Positions 11,316 to 24,500 of a stretch of 29,302 bases of DNA are shown in pieces. How positions within the stretch are numbered: the first letter of the stretch is position 1; each line of letters opens with the position of its first letter. The DNA lies in NCBI GenBank assembly GCA_015478945.1, contig JABUQX010088273.1:5001-34302 (forward strand), written 5' to 3'. The notes under the pieces were generated by a model, which did no database searches, was not told the origin of the DNA, and saw nothing but the letters and a program-made list of their open reading frames with translations. The DNA is from Trachelipus rathkii. Lineage: Eukaryota > Arthropoda > Malacostraca > Isopoda > Trachelipodidae. The translations under genes and the position numbers were made by a program.

Positions 11316-11400
11316 CTATCACTTTCACTGTCAATAGCATTCTTATAATCACAATTATTATCACTATCGTTATTACTATCATTATCATTATCTTTATCAT
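10380..11400 (-). pseudogene. Gypsy gag-like (capsid) remnant
   Basis: Gag forms the particle that packages element RNA. On the minus strand, 11400 to about 10985 is open with one stop and contains DQSIYTNIWSQLQS, WLHTTITVFKLNGVDDPKE and RVRILASVVPMI. This resembles the capsid N-terminal helices of Gypsy Gag ('W...l..Ff.lN.v.d...R...Ll..vg'). Further on, ALLNKQCSFVNELL (about 10850-10890) fits the later capsid segment. At about 10385-10430 a worn cysteine-rich region (FKIRNAPRERKQGNT in one frame, KCGGVYGELC in another) sits where the zinc knuckle is expected but lacks a complete CCHC set. Its place upstream of pol on the same strand supports the call; sequence similarity alone is moderate. 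Confidence 0.6.
11268..11316. repeat. hexanucleotide microsatellite (GTCGTT)n
   Basis: About eight units of GTCGTT with minor end variants. Six is divisible by three, so it keeps the gag frame open: on the minus strand it encodes a run of threonines directly upstream of the capsid-like segment. Confidence 0.95.
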
Positions 11401-11403
11401 TAT
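11340..11403. repeat. imperfect trinucleotide-type ATC/ATT repeat
   Basis: Run of TTATC, ACTATC and CATTATC words, adjacent to the hexanucleotide repeat. It encodes isoleucine/methionine-rich nonsense on the minus strand. Confidence 0.85.
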
Positions 11404-12049
11404 CCTTATTTACGTCTTAATCTTACACAACTTTCCCTTTCGTGTTCTAACATATACCTTGTCTAAATCCAGGAATAGTACAGAAATTTCTTTTCTGCAT
11501 TCTTAATACTCCTTTCCCAGCATTTAGAAAGTAAACACCTGATCCACACATCCCGACTATTTTTAAAATTACATTGGTCTTCCCCAGTCCACTCTCTGTA
11601 ACTCTCTTTAACCTTTTTGTTATCATTCTGTTGTCTTCATTCGTTCCTCATTGATGTCTTCATTGTTTTGTTCATTCTGGTGTTGGACCTGGGATCTTAG
11701 ACCTGATTCTGTGTATCGTGGAGCCACTAATTCATAAAATACCGCCCTTTTTGTTCTAGGAGCTCTATAGTTTGAGATTTTATACGTCATTACTTACTTT
11801 ATTTTACTTTTCGAACGGTATTATCAGTTTCTCGTGATTCGAAATGTACCTGCATAATTAAATTGTATCCATTATTTGTTGATTTTTGTTGGTGTCGCTT
11901 TTTTACATGTGTATTGTACATGTACTAACATTGATTTTTCAAAGTTATTGGTGATGACGTGGCTTCATGGCGAAGAAATTGTTCAAATCATCCTTATGCA
12001 TTATAAATTTGTGGAAAATGCTCGCTCACCTTTTACATAAAAACTACAA
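11404..12049. other. unassigned region between the Gypsy gag and family copy B
   Basis: If the Gypsy element keeps its upstream parts, the gag start, leader and 5' LTR should lie here (minus strand). A hydrophilic minus-strand segment near 11620-11690 (QHQNEQNNEDINEE) could be a gag N-terminus. I saw no terminal repeat shared with the region below 6540. Confidence 0.4.
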
Positions 12050-13405
12050 CTGATTTTGCAAAAAGAGCTTGTATTGCGTATATCAAAGTACAAATTGGGG
12101 ATCATGATTAGCCTTGGGCACCTCATGCTGCGTGTAAAACTCGTTTAAAGTATATGCGGCAATGGACCAAAGGATAAAGGAGGTGGATGAAATTTGGTAT
12201 TCCAACGGCATGGAGTGAACAGTAAAACCAGCGTGATGACGTTGAACGTGACAGAAGTAAATAAACAGATTCCACTAGACTACTTGTTGTACATGTAGAC
12301 TAGATACCTGTCTCATCATTCAACCATCTTCCTGAGCTCTCTCTAGTAGAAGATGAATCACCTACTGAAATGAAAGCATTTGTGTGCAAAATGATAGAGA
12401 TTTCGAAGGCCAGTCATCAAATTAAACGACCTAATAATGGATTCGAATCTTTCAGAGAAATCGTAAAAATTGCTAGCTTCTAGGCTGGAAGAAATATATT
12501 TCATTTCCTAGGAACATAAAACAAGCTATACTGCAAAGGAGTAAAAAAAAATACTGCCATTTTTCTCAAAAGATAACGATTTTGTTTTCTGCAGCAATGT
12601 GCAAGGATTGCTGGTGAAACGTCATATCTCTATATACACACACCAAGCAAATGGCTGTTATTCATAGATAGCTTCAAACGAAGCTTAAAATGTGTTCTAC
12701 ATAGAGGCAACAGACACAAATCAATCCCAATTGGTCAATCAGTCGGTATGAGTGAGTGAGTCCACCTAGTTCTAGAAATTAAATTATTCCGAAAATAGAA
12801 TTGGGTGATCTAACTGGATCTGAAGATGATGAATGTTCTCCTGAGCTAGCAGGGAGGTACACCAAGTTTTTGTGCTTTGTATGTCCCTGGAATAGTAGAA
12901 CGGATAATGACCAGTTGGAGAGAAAATAATGGCCTCTTAAAGTGAAATAAGCATGGTAGCTGGAGAAAAGGTATCTTCAAAGAATCTTTGGCTGACAAAA
13001 ACCAGATCATATTGCCATCACACACACACACATAAAACAATTAATAAAGGTTTTGAACAAAGAATGAGCGTGTTTTGTGAGCAGAGAATGGGCGTGTTTT
13101 GGCTGCCTATTTAGAAAATTTACTGCTCTTGGCAAGAAACGCTGGAAGCGGATATTTTGATGAACCGCAAATCTGGGAACTCATGCAAACCCCGGGTTTT
13201 CCAGATTTAGTATACGACATTTAGGCACGAGAGTGGTCATAATTCTGTATGGTTGCGAAGAATTTCTTTGGGAACTGTAAGGCAAACAACTACTGTGAAC
13301 CTGTCGAGATTACGATCGCTTCATTTTGTAAACTTGGCTGTAATAAGCGAGGAAAGGGGTGAACGATTTCACCAAAAAATAAAAACCATGGGAAACGGTA
13401 CCATA
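12050..13405 (+). pseudogene. unnamed arthropod multicopy protein family (ERFHQ family), copy B, nearly full span
   Basis: Function unknown. Reading the plus strand with frame changes I see, in order: FAKRACIAYIKVQIGDHD (from about 12055), CKTRLKYMRQWTKG-like text (about 12140), KFGIP (about 12195), LFIDSFKRSLKCVLHRGN then KSIPIGQSVGM (12658-12750), NWVI.LDLK (about 12800-12825), RYTKFLCFVCPWNSRTDN (about 12855-12910), IILPSHTHT (about 13010-13033, where a CA microsatellite has grown), SGYFDEPQIWELM (about 13148-13186), NFFGNCKANNYCEPVE (about 13260-13310), CKLGCN, and finally ERGERFHQKIKTMG (13346-13390). Compared with copy A, the stretch KIHFLDSHL...LGAI is missing between GCN and ERGERFHQ, so copy B has an internal deletion there. 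The deletion, stops and shifts mean it is not translatable. Recognition is from memory of arthropod proteins; the relation to copy A is seen directly. Confidence 0.8.
13019..13032. repeat. short (CA)n tract inside family copy B
   Basis: Seven CA units. The repeat replaces a conserved histidine-containing segment of the family. About 25 bp further on lies a 24-bp imperfect tandem duplication (13056-13079 and 13080-13103, both with GCGTGTTTTG). Confidence 0.85.
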
Positions 13406-13820
13406 AACGATCTTATTATACTCATATGAATGCAAATTAATGTTTAAGCATCGAACGCAAATATCCAAGCACATTTCATAGCAAGACAAGATAACTCAGA
13501 AATTAACTTTATGAAAGATTTCTCAATGTAAAAACCTTTGCTTTATCGTCATAGTTTCATACTTGTTTCAATTTAAAAAATATTTACCTTACCTTATTGT
13601 TTGGATTGACCGTCAGTAATTATATAATACAATAAATATAAATTTATAACGATATATATCATATCCTGAGAAGAAAAGCTGATGGAGAAAAAGTAATGTC
13701 AATTTTTGGGGAGCAGCGACCTCAATATGCTAATAAATATGTCTAACATCTCAGTCATCAAAATTTGTGCTTTCTAGTAATTATGGAAACATATTTCAGT
13801 TTTTAATTAATAAGAACAAC
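13406..13820. other. unassigned AT-rich spacer
   Basis: No coding or structural feature seen between copy B and the GA tract. Confidence 0.5.
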
Positions 13821-13857
13821 CAGAGAGTGAGAGAGGGAGAATGGAGGGAGGAAGGAA

Positions 13858-13907
<50 letters not shown>

Positions 13908-13932
13908 AGAGAGAGAAAGAGAGAGAGAGAGA

Positions 13933-14009
<77 letters not shown>

Positions 14010-14085
14010 GTAGAGAGTAAAAAAAAAAAAAAAAAAGAGAGAGAGAGGTGTAGAGTAAAAAAAAAAAAAAAGAGAGAGAGAGAGA
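13821..14085. repeat. long (GA)n polypurine tract with A-runs
   Basis: About 265 bp of nearly uninterrupted purine on the plus strand. GA dinucleotides dominate, broken by GAAGA and GGAAGG variants. Its right end holds two copies of a composite unit, GAGAGGTGTAGAG followed by TA and a poly-A run of more than a dozen bases (about 14002-14035 and 14042-14070). The long Arg/Glu and Leu/Ser open frames on both strands are artefacts of the repeat. Confidence 0.97.
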
Positions 14086-14296
14086 CCTTGCCTTAATAAC
14101 TTTAATCAATAAGGCCATTATATAGTATTAAAAGGCGCTTCTTTCCCAACAAATTTAAATTAGTTACTCTGGGCTTGTATAAGAAAAGGAAGAGTCGGAA
14201 AAACGTGACTATAAATTGATGAAAATTATTAAAAGAATTCATGAAAATTTGTTTAAAATTTTAGATATATTGAATTAATTATCCAATAAACTTTTA

Positions 14297-14300
<4 letters not shown>
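14086..14300. other. short AT-rich spacer
   Basis: Ordinary AT-rich DNA between the GA and CT tracts; nothing recognised. Confidence 0.5.

Positions 14301-14343
<43 letters not shown>
14301..14343. repeat. (CT)n microsatellite
   Basis: Twenty-one perfect CT units. It is the complement of the GA tract 215 bp to the left, so the two tracts form an inverted pair. Confidence 0.98.
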
Positions 14344-14345
<2 letters not shown>

Positions 14346-14717
14346 GTTTTTACTCCTTGTTTCTTCATTTATCATTTTTTGAGTTTCATTGGCAACTTTT
14401 TCTATTTTTTTCTGATTTTCTGTTCTTGGCTTAATGGATCTCTTCATTTATAAAGTTCCCAGTTTCTTAAATCTTAAAAAACAACATATTATGAATAGGA
14501 ACACTAAATAAGTTTTGAATAGAATCTTTTAATATCTGGTTATATAAATTTTTAAGAAATTTTCGTATCTGATATTAACTGAAACTTGGAAACATCCTGA
14601 TAAATTATTAACAATGCTAATTACTAATTTATAGAAATTATCTTTAAATATTAAACTGAAGATAATGATGTCTATAAAAATATTTTAGTCTATTCAATTG
14701 AATAAAATACTGACTTC

Positions 14718-14752
14718 CTAAGACCTCTAAGACCTCTAAGACCTCTAAGACC
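14718..14752. repeat. nine-base minisatellite, about four units
   Basis: Four near-perfect tandem copies of CTAAGACCT, followed by decayed versions (CCTTAGACCTCTACC) up to about 14770. Confidence 0.9.
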
Positions 14753-15035
14753 TTCCTTAGACCTCTACCCCTCTCTACAACCTAAGTCAGTAATTAAAGG
14801 TAATTTCAGATTTTAAACAAAATTGTCTTCTGCTTATATCAAATGACTGTGTTGAGAATATATTCATTTATATTTTTAAAAGATTTGTGAGTCACAGTGA
14901 GCAAGTAAAAAATTAGGTCTTAGTGTGACATTGTGATATTAATTTAAATTGCTTTTTTTTCATTAAAATTCAAAAAGAAAGAGAAACAAACCTACACAAC
15001 ATTCCCAGAGGAGGGAAGACCAGAAAACCAGGAAG

Positions 15036-15036
<1 letters not shown>

Positions 15037-15100
<64 letters not shown>
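15037..15100. repeat. perfect (TA)n tract
   Basis: About 32 uninterrupted TA units, unlike the interrupted tracts in the first 5 kb, so probably younger. Confidence 0.97.
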
Positions 15101-15103
<3 letters not shown>

Positions 15104-15134
15104 ATTGTGTTTATACATATAATATAGAAATTAA

Positions 15135-16249
<1,115 letters not shown>

Positions 16250-16250
<1 letters not shown>

Positions 16251-19200
16251 AACTTTGTAATGGAAATTTAAGAAAAAGCGTAATTTAGAATTAAATAAAT
16301 TTTTTATTAAATCAAGTAGTAATTTTACTATTTATGTCAAACTAAATATTATAAAATATTAGCTATAATATTAAATAAATCAATAAATATTTATGAATAT
16401 TTTTTCTATGTGTTCAAAGCAATTTTGATAACTAAAGAGATGAACAATTAGGTTATGAAACTTCGTCAAGATACAATTCATGTATTCAAACTATTTTTAT
16501 TTACATCAAAGGCTCGAAGATAAATATAAACCACTTAAAAATTAATTTTTAAGATTTACAAATAAGAAGAGAGTACAAGTGAGCAAGAGAATAAGTATGT
16601 AAGAGAAAAGAAAGGAGTCGCTCAAACTGATGTAGGAACAAGGATCGTAAATAAATTTGTGGAAATGTGAAGGATTCGCCTACTTAGGAGAAAAAAATAA
16701 GTACGAAGTGTTAACCACAGAAAGTTAAAACTTTTTTTTATTAAAATAACAGTCGACCTTGGCAATCTAAAATGAATTTAGAAATTAATTTGGGTTATAA
16801 TATATTAAAAAACTCAAAATATTTGATAATTTATCATAAACAAAAAATACTTAGTCTCAAACAAAAGAACAAATCTTTACCACTTTGTTATCTATTTCTG
16901 ACTTATTAAGAATTGTAATGTCATCTGAAAAAACTTTAAGTAGCAAATGTATAGAGGAATAATGTCAGCCGTTAAAACTTCAATTTAAGATTACTAAAAG
17001 CATTATAAAATGTTGAAATTTAGGCGAAAATTTATATTCAATTATAAGATTTAGAAAATTTTTTATTGTAAAAATTCAATAAAGCGTAAAAATGTAGAAA
17101 GTTAATAAATATTTTTAATTAAAAAAAACAGTTTATTTCAACAACTTATAATCTGAAATATTTATTTTTATATAAAAAGATAAAATATTAATATTTATAT
17201 GTACATCGGATATTCAAAAGAAAAGATTCTTAAATTATGTCACTAAAATATTTATTGTTTGTGCTCCACCTATTAATACTTTTTAATTGTTCGACATTTC
17301 TTCATGTATGTGTGTTTCTTTTGAAAAAAACATGTAAAGATGTAAGCCATCCATACGAAAACAATAGTTCGTTTAATGATTTTAAAAAAGAATTTAGTAC
17401 AACAGATATTATCGATCACATTTTTATTACTAAACATTGGCAAGCATCAAAATGGGGCGTTCTTACTAATTCAAATTTGTGAAATGTTTGTTAGAATGAA
17501 TATAAATTGGGAAGTGAATATATTTAGGAAAGTTAAAACATGTAGTGTAAATCATAAGTATATAAATTGAACTAGGTTAAATATTTCTCCACTTCGGGAA
17601 CTTTGGGTAACCTTCATTAAACAGGAGTTGTTTTACTGAACATGCTAAACAGTATAAAAGACAGTAAACAGTATGAAAGTAAACACTAAGAAACAATATG
17701 CAAAAGTATTTTCTGTACGTCATGTTTCAATAGCTTTTTGTGAATAAATAAATATAGGCAGTTTCATAGGGATAGACGGGTCATTAGTCAATTTAAATCT
17801 TTAAGAATGGGACTTGGAGAGTGAAAGTAGTTGACGAAAACACTAAATACTTTTTATGAGGACATTTTAACTACAAGCAATTTCCAGAGGTATTTTGTGG
17901 TTGAGGAGAAATTCACGTAGGTATTGAACTCTGTTTACTTTTAAATTTGAGACAGACTCTCTCACTTCACAAGGATTCTGTACATGTAAATTTTAAAGCA
18001 AAAATGTGCTAAAAATATTCTTAATATGAAAGGTTGATAAATTTGTAACATCTTCACTTAAAATGATTTCTCGAAATTACAACGTGAGCTATAATGAAAA
18101 TATTATGCTATAAGAAAAGTTAAATAAAAAACAAAATATATGAAATTTCAAAACTACGGTAACATTGCATTTTTAATAGGCTCATTGGTCCTTAACAGGG
18201 TGCTGTTTGGACTTTGAAAAGAATTGAATAAAATGAGGATAAAAAAATATTGCAAAATTAGTGGTAACTTTTAAAGAAAGTTTTGGAAATAGATAAAGAG
18301 TTTGTTCCTGACTTTATCAGTGGAGTACATTACAAGTAAAACAACGTGAATGAAATTACCACAGATGTTTGATGCATATTCCCACTCTCTGAAACATAAT
18401 CACGTAGGCTTGGAAGTACGACACTTACGGATGTATAGTGGGGTCGGAGAATTCGGTTTTTAGCACTTTACCAAGCGGAATATAATATTTTAAAAATGTT
18501 GAAAAATTTAAGAAGATAAATGATGACTGTTGCGAGGAATGTAAAACTCTGGATTCAGGAAGGATCCTAGGAAAAGATCGGGGGGTATGAAATGTGAAAA
18601 CGATCTTGTGTAGAGTAGGAAGAATAAAGTCGGGGTAAATTGTATAATTTCAATAATTATTTTCCTTTACTATTAGGTTTGTTAGTTAAAGTTAGTTAGT
18701 CTCACACTAATGGCGCTAAAGAATATTTAGGTAAAATATAAATTTAAATATAAATAGTGAAATTATGATGTTTCAATTTCTTAAAAAAAAAAACGTCAAT
18801 TTTAAGACATCTAAATACTATTACATGTACGTTCCACTATTTCAGCTCTAGGAAATTTCTCATGAATAATAGGAAACATGTAACGCACGCATATAATATT
18901 ATTTTCATAAAAGTATTAAAACCCAGGTAAAAAACTATCAAAATTTTAAGAATAAAAAAATAAAATTTATTCAATAATGGTGGAAATTTAGGAAAATATC
19001 GTATCTTTATAGTATAGGTTCTATAAAATTTGTGATAAATGTAGATAAATATTTTACTTATAAAGTGAGAACCAGGAGTTTAATTTTATAAGAGTTAAAA
19101 ATTTTTTTCTTAAAACAATAGGTTTCATAATCAAACTATATGAAATAATTAATTTATTGGTATATATAAAAAAATTAATTGTTATAAATTTCATTAAAAC

Positions 19201-22200
19201 TTATTAATTATAAAATACTATAAAAACAAATATTAATATTAAAATTTCTTTCTGCTTTTTGAAATTGCATTTATATTGGTTCAATTATTATTTTTCATAA
19301 AATGCGAAAATAACATTAAAAATATCTAGATTTTAAGATTATACTCAAATTATTTTCAAATGTCTCTTATTCAAGATCATAGTTTGAGTACTATATATTA
19401 AGAATTTATATAGAATTTGTAATGTGAAAATTTATTAAAGAAAAAGCTCATTATTAATATTATTATAGTTAAAAAATTATTTTAATTAACAACAGGTTTT
19501 CTCACAAAAATTTTATATTGTTGGTTAATATTAAACTTTCTTAGGCACAGCTGGAGAAACGTCAATTTTTAGTAAACGCTATAGAAAAACTTAATTTAAA
19601 TAAATTTTTATACTTATTCCTGGCTTTTATTTATTTATAGCATTTTAAAAATGAAACACATTATTATATTTTATCAAAAAATGCTGAAAATACCGTTAAT
19701 GAAATACCAAATTTTAAGATATTTACCAATAGGTAACTATCAAATTTTTTTTGATTTAGTAATGGAATAAATATCGTAGCTAATATCATGTCAAAATTCG
19801 TATGTAATGTGAAATATTATTTAGAAAAAAAATTAACATTTAGGAAAATTGATTGATTAATTTTATTATTTATAAACATGGTTTTCTTTCTGGAAAATGA
19901 ATTTAGTATATTAAATAACTAAATATATTTATATATATAGAAATTTCATCAATTCATTAATTTTTAAGTATTTTACAACATTATTTCAAAAAACACTGAG
20001 TGTAATTAAAATTTGCACATTTTTCAATTTTTTGTGAGAAAATAATGAGTGTGTGCTTATCTATTCATTATAATTTAAACGACAATTAATAATTTTTTCG
20101 AAATGGCTGAATACATAATAAAGCAGAGAGTGTTTTGAAAAACTTCAAGTATTTTGGAATAATTACCAAAATATTATTTTATTTTGATAAAAGGTTAAGA
20201 ATTCACGGGAGTATAATCACTTGCTTCATTGTTATAGAGTTCTAAAATGATAGCTATTTTGAGATTAGGTTTTAAAGTAATAAATTAATTCAATTTAATT
20301 TGAAATTATAATTATTTTATCTTTTAAATATTTATTTAAGGTTTAGGTCATATTATTTATTAGATTAATTAATTGGTATAATATATAAGAACATTAATTA
20401 TTATTGAAATATTTCATTAAAATAAAAATTGAATTCATAATATATGGGAATCCCAAAACATTGAAAGTCTGAGTCAATTTATTTCTATCTTCCAGCTATC
20501 TTGATATTGATATCTTATATAAAATAATAAAATACACTCCATTATCTATTTTTTATCAATTATTTGCTAGTATCCAATTCTCATAGCATTAATATTTCTT
20601 TACAACTCAATTTTTAAAAGAAAATATACATTAAATAATAATTTTTTCATAATGTTGAGACAAATTTTCATCTGCGAGAAGGTATACAACATAATTAAAT
20701 GAGTTAATAAGGTTTTAATTAATTTTCATTAATATATGTGTGTTAAATTAATGAAAAATATGAAGCTATGTATTTCATTGAATGAAAATGTGTTTTAAAT
20801 CGTTATTTTTTTTTATATTTAAATTACTCGTTATATTATCCAATTAATAACATGAATATAATCAATTTTTTTTCTTAGTATAATGATAATATATATCAAT
20901 TATCATTAATACATCAAAAATTCTCTTTTAAATTTTCATCATAAAAAAAATTGTATCCCAAATTTTAAAAAATTACTTCACTTAATTTATAATGAATTAA
21001 TAAAATTACATTCTATTTTTGTTGCCTTTGAAAAATTTTTCGTATTATAAAAATATGATATTAATCAATAATTATATTTTGTAAAATATTTCTCAGTCTT
21101 ATTGTATTAAGTGCATTAGACTGTGTATTTAAAATTATTCTATAATTATTCTATTTTATTAATGTATTATTATTATATACAAAATTATTTTTAAGAATTC
21201 TGCTAGTTTGATTAATTTATTTTAATGTAAAATATTGTAAAACTTTTTAAGTATTATATTCTTTATACATTTTCTTTAGAAATCCTTCAACCTTTTTCTT
21301 GAAGGAATGTAATGTGAAATATAATTATTATAATTAAGTATAATTTTTTTAATTATATATAATTCAGGATTTATTAAATAAAATCTACATCTAATCTTAT
21401 AATTTATGGTTATTAAATCAATTCAGCATTACAAATTTATTTGAAAATTGCATTTCATCATTCATTTTAACAAATTAACTTTATGCTTTTGGTGTTTTAT
21501 GCTAGAAACATCATACACTATTGAAGTGAAAGATCTATTCTTTTTTCTTGACTGCTATCGCTCATCTTCTAAGTGCAATTTTTTAAAAAAGTTAGAAAGG
21601 AAATAATAACTATATTTAATTTATTTTATTTTTCAAACATAAATTTTGCTATGTAAATAATATCATTACTCACGTTAGTTTATTAATAAACTTCTATTTT
21701 TAAAAGAATATTTAATATTATTATATATTATTAATTTAAACAATTGTATGCTTAACCAATTTGGTTATAAAGGACGAAACTGCAAATTTCGGTTAATTTG
21801 GATATTTTTGTTATAGTTATAAAATTGTTGGTGTTTTTGGAAAGAATATCTAGTAACGAAAATAAGATTGTAATATTTATTTATGTATTGTTTAAATTTT
21901 TTTTTTATTTAATATACAAGGTTTAATTATCATAAATTTTAAAACATTTTAACAAAATATAAAGGTTATAAAACTAAATTTTGAAAAATCAAAATTAAAA
22001 ATATTGTAAAGATTTTCCAAATATTTACGATACTCGTTATTGGAGGATTTAGGGCTTTTATTACAAATTTGATCTTCTTTGTTTGTGATCTTAGAGCTTA
22101 TTTTGACATTATGTTTTTCTTTACTCGAGAGTTTACTAGAACTAGAGAGTTTAAGGTTCTCGGTGCTAAGTATATGTTTTTGTTGTTTATAAGTGACAAT

Positions 22201-24500
22201 AACCAGAAACTCAATTTTTTTCCAGTTGACAATTATAATATAAAATACTAATATTTAATTTCTAAACAAATGATTGAAATTTTATATAGTGAATAAAATC
22301 TGTCTTTATATATTATAGAAAGATTATCTAAATTTTAGTTAAATGTATGAAGAAATTTTAAAAGAAATAATAGTAATAAAAAGTCATTAGTAAAGTTATA
22401 AAAAAATTATTTTTGAATTAAAACAGGTATTTTTATGATACTTAAGCAGAAGGTATTTTGGGCTGAATATTAAGATACATAAAGTATTCTCCTTACGTTA
22501 TTTTCATTTATAAAATAAAAAAACGTCAAATTTTTTTCATATCATTATAAATAGTAATATAAAATATTTAACATTTTTCATTAGGTCAGATTTTTTGAAA
22601 TCATTTCAATTGCAACTTATAACATTATTTTTTATCAAAAATATGCTGAAATAAATTTAAAAAAACTTATAGAATATTTAAATAGTTCTAAATATTAATA
22701 AATACATATATACTTCAAAATGTTTGAAATATTAGGAAATAAAAATAAATATATTATATTTATAAGCTTTATAAAATTTTGTAAATAAAATTTAAAGAAC
22801 AACCGTAAATTTAGAAGTTAAGTTTTTTATTAAACAGGTTTCACAACTAAAAAGAAATACCATCCTTATAATATATTAGAAACTAAATATAGAAAATCCA
22901 TTAGAAAAGTTAATTTTAAGATTATCAATACAAATACCTCACTGTCACTTTTGAGCTTTCTGAAATTGCATTTCTACGACAAAACCAAACATTTTAATTT
23001 TATTCAAATAAGCATAAAATCAAACGATAAATATTATGATTTATAAATTTTTAAGACTTAAAAAAATAATTTCAAAATGTTGAAATATTTACAGAATGAA
23101 ATCGACATTAATTTTTAAAATGTTATCAATTTGTAATGTGAAAATTTAATGATATAAAAATAACGTATAATTTTCGATGTTAAAATTTTTTATTAAATAT
23201 TTATAAATAAGGTTTATTTGATATGAACAACTATAATTATAAAATATGAAGGATGATGCCATACTTACTACTGTAATGTAAAGGCTATAATATCCAAATT
23301 ATATAAAAAATACTACAAAAATTAAGAGAAACTATATATATAAAAACGTATTAAAATAAATTCTCTTTTCTGCTTTTTTATGAAAAAATTTGGATAAATG
23401 AATGTCCACTAGATTTCAAATCTATATTTCTAGATAAATTCTTCGAGTTGAAGGAACACGAATACTCTAAAATACAATTATTTAAGAAATTTAATAGCAT
23501 ATATCATAAATATCAAATAATGTCATAGAATAAAAATTTTAGTTGAGAAAAATATCAGTACTTTTAATTTCTTAAAATAATTTTGTAATGTGAAAATTTA
23601 AGCAAAGAGGAAAATTTTATTTGAATAATTAAATATATTGTATTATCAAACAGTGTTTTACTAACAACTAATTGAAATATTTTAGTTAATAATAATTAAA
23701 TAAACAAATCTTGATTTTCAATTAAAAAAAACAGTCAATATCAGACACCCCACATTAATAAATAAATTATTCTAATCGCATTCTGCTTTGTATATTCAAC
23801 GATATAGCACTTCAATGCAAACACTTATATATTTTCATAAATATGCTATGAATAATTAACTAGTGTTCAAATAAAACTATTATCAATATTATAGATTTAT
23901 ACAAAAATAAATCTATATATCATAAAAATTATTGATTACTATATGGAAAATAATTCGTAACTTTTATAGTAGGTTCTAATATTTTGGTATTGTAAATTTT
24001 ATAGAAAAAAGCTTAATTATTAGACGTTATTTCTTATTATTACACAAGTGAAAGCACATTATCTGCACATGTAAGTCAATACAAACTCATAAATATATTA
24101 AAAAAAATGTAATTAAATTTTCAAATTTAAAATAATAAAAGATACTGTTATTATAATTTCAAAATATAAATAATTTTTTCTAGAAATAAAAACAAAAATT
24201 AAATACACACTTTTCAGCTTTTTGAAAAGTTAACATTTCATGAAACACATTATTTTTTTCAAAATTGACTAAAATATATACTATATATTTAAAAAAACTC
24301 AATTTAATTAAAAGGATTTACCCTATTTGGATATCTCAAAGCTACTTACTGTATTTACAGAAAATATAGTAAATAAATGTACTCATGTAATTATGTATTT
24401 AAGTATAAAATTATTGATAATTAATGTGAATTGTGTTAATTGTTTTAATTTTAAGAAGTTAAATATTTTTTTAATTAAAACATGAGGTTTCCACATCACA
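16250..24500 (+). repeat. probable degenerate tandem array, unit about 360-460 bp, AT-rich
   Basis: Short words recur in the same order at roughly regular steps. TTTGTAATGTGAAAATTTA or close variants occur near 16253, 19416, 19802, 21309, 23131, 23582 and 24422. AAACAGGT/AATAGGTTTC-like words follow each by about 60-80 bp (near 19115, 19490, 19880, 22421, 22831, 23205, 24481). CTGCTTTTTGAAATTGCATTT-like segments precede them (near 19252, 22953, 23370, 24217). Steps between anchors are about 390, 410 and 450 bp or multiples. Copies are strongly diverged and part of the interval (about 17200-18700) shows the pattern poorly. No protein is encoded: the few 60-80-codon open frames are AT-driven. 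The array call is by eye and its borders are uncertain. Confidence 0.55.

Larger units (their letters stand above)
6540..11400 (-). mobile_element. decayed Ty3/Gypsy LTR retrotransposon, internal region
   Basis: On the minus strand the domains follow the Ty3/Gypsy order: gag-like (11400 to about 10380), pre-RT linker (about 9120-8935), reverse transcriptase (8930-8160), RNase H (8147 to about 7500), integrase (about 7250-6550). RNase H before integrase separates it from Copia-type elements. Every domain carries stops or frameshifts, so the element is dead. I could not identify the flanking long terminal repeats, a primer-binding site or the protease active site. It is interrupted by a TTA-rich tract (9945-10035) and a hexanucleotide repeat in gag. 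Boundaries are set by the outermost recognisable coding blocks. Confidence 0.9.

Noticed and set aside
11261..11506. Plus-strand open frame with polyvaline and isoleucine runs
   Set aside because: Antisense reading of the hexanucleotide and ATC-type repeats; the minus strand holds the gag-like frame.
13767..14118. Open frames of 103-109 codons, Arg/Glu-rich on one strand and Leu/Ser-rich on the other
   Set aside because: They are the direct translation of the GA microsatellite and its A-runs in both directions.
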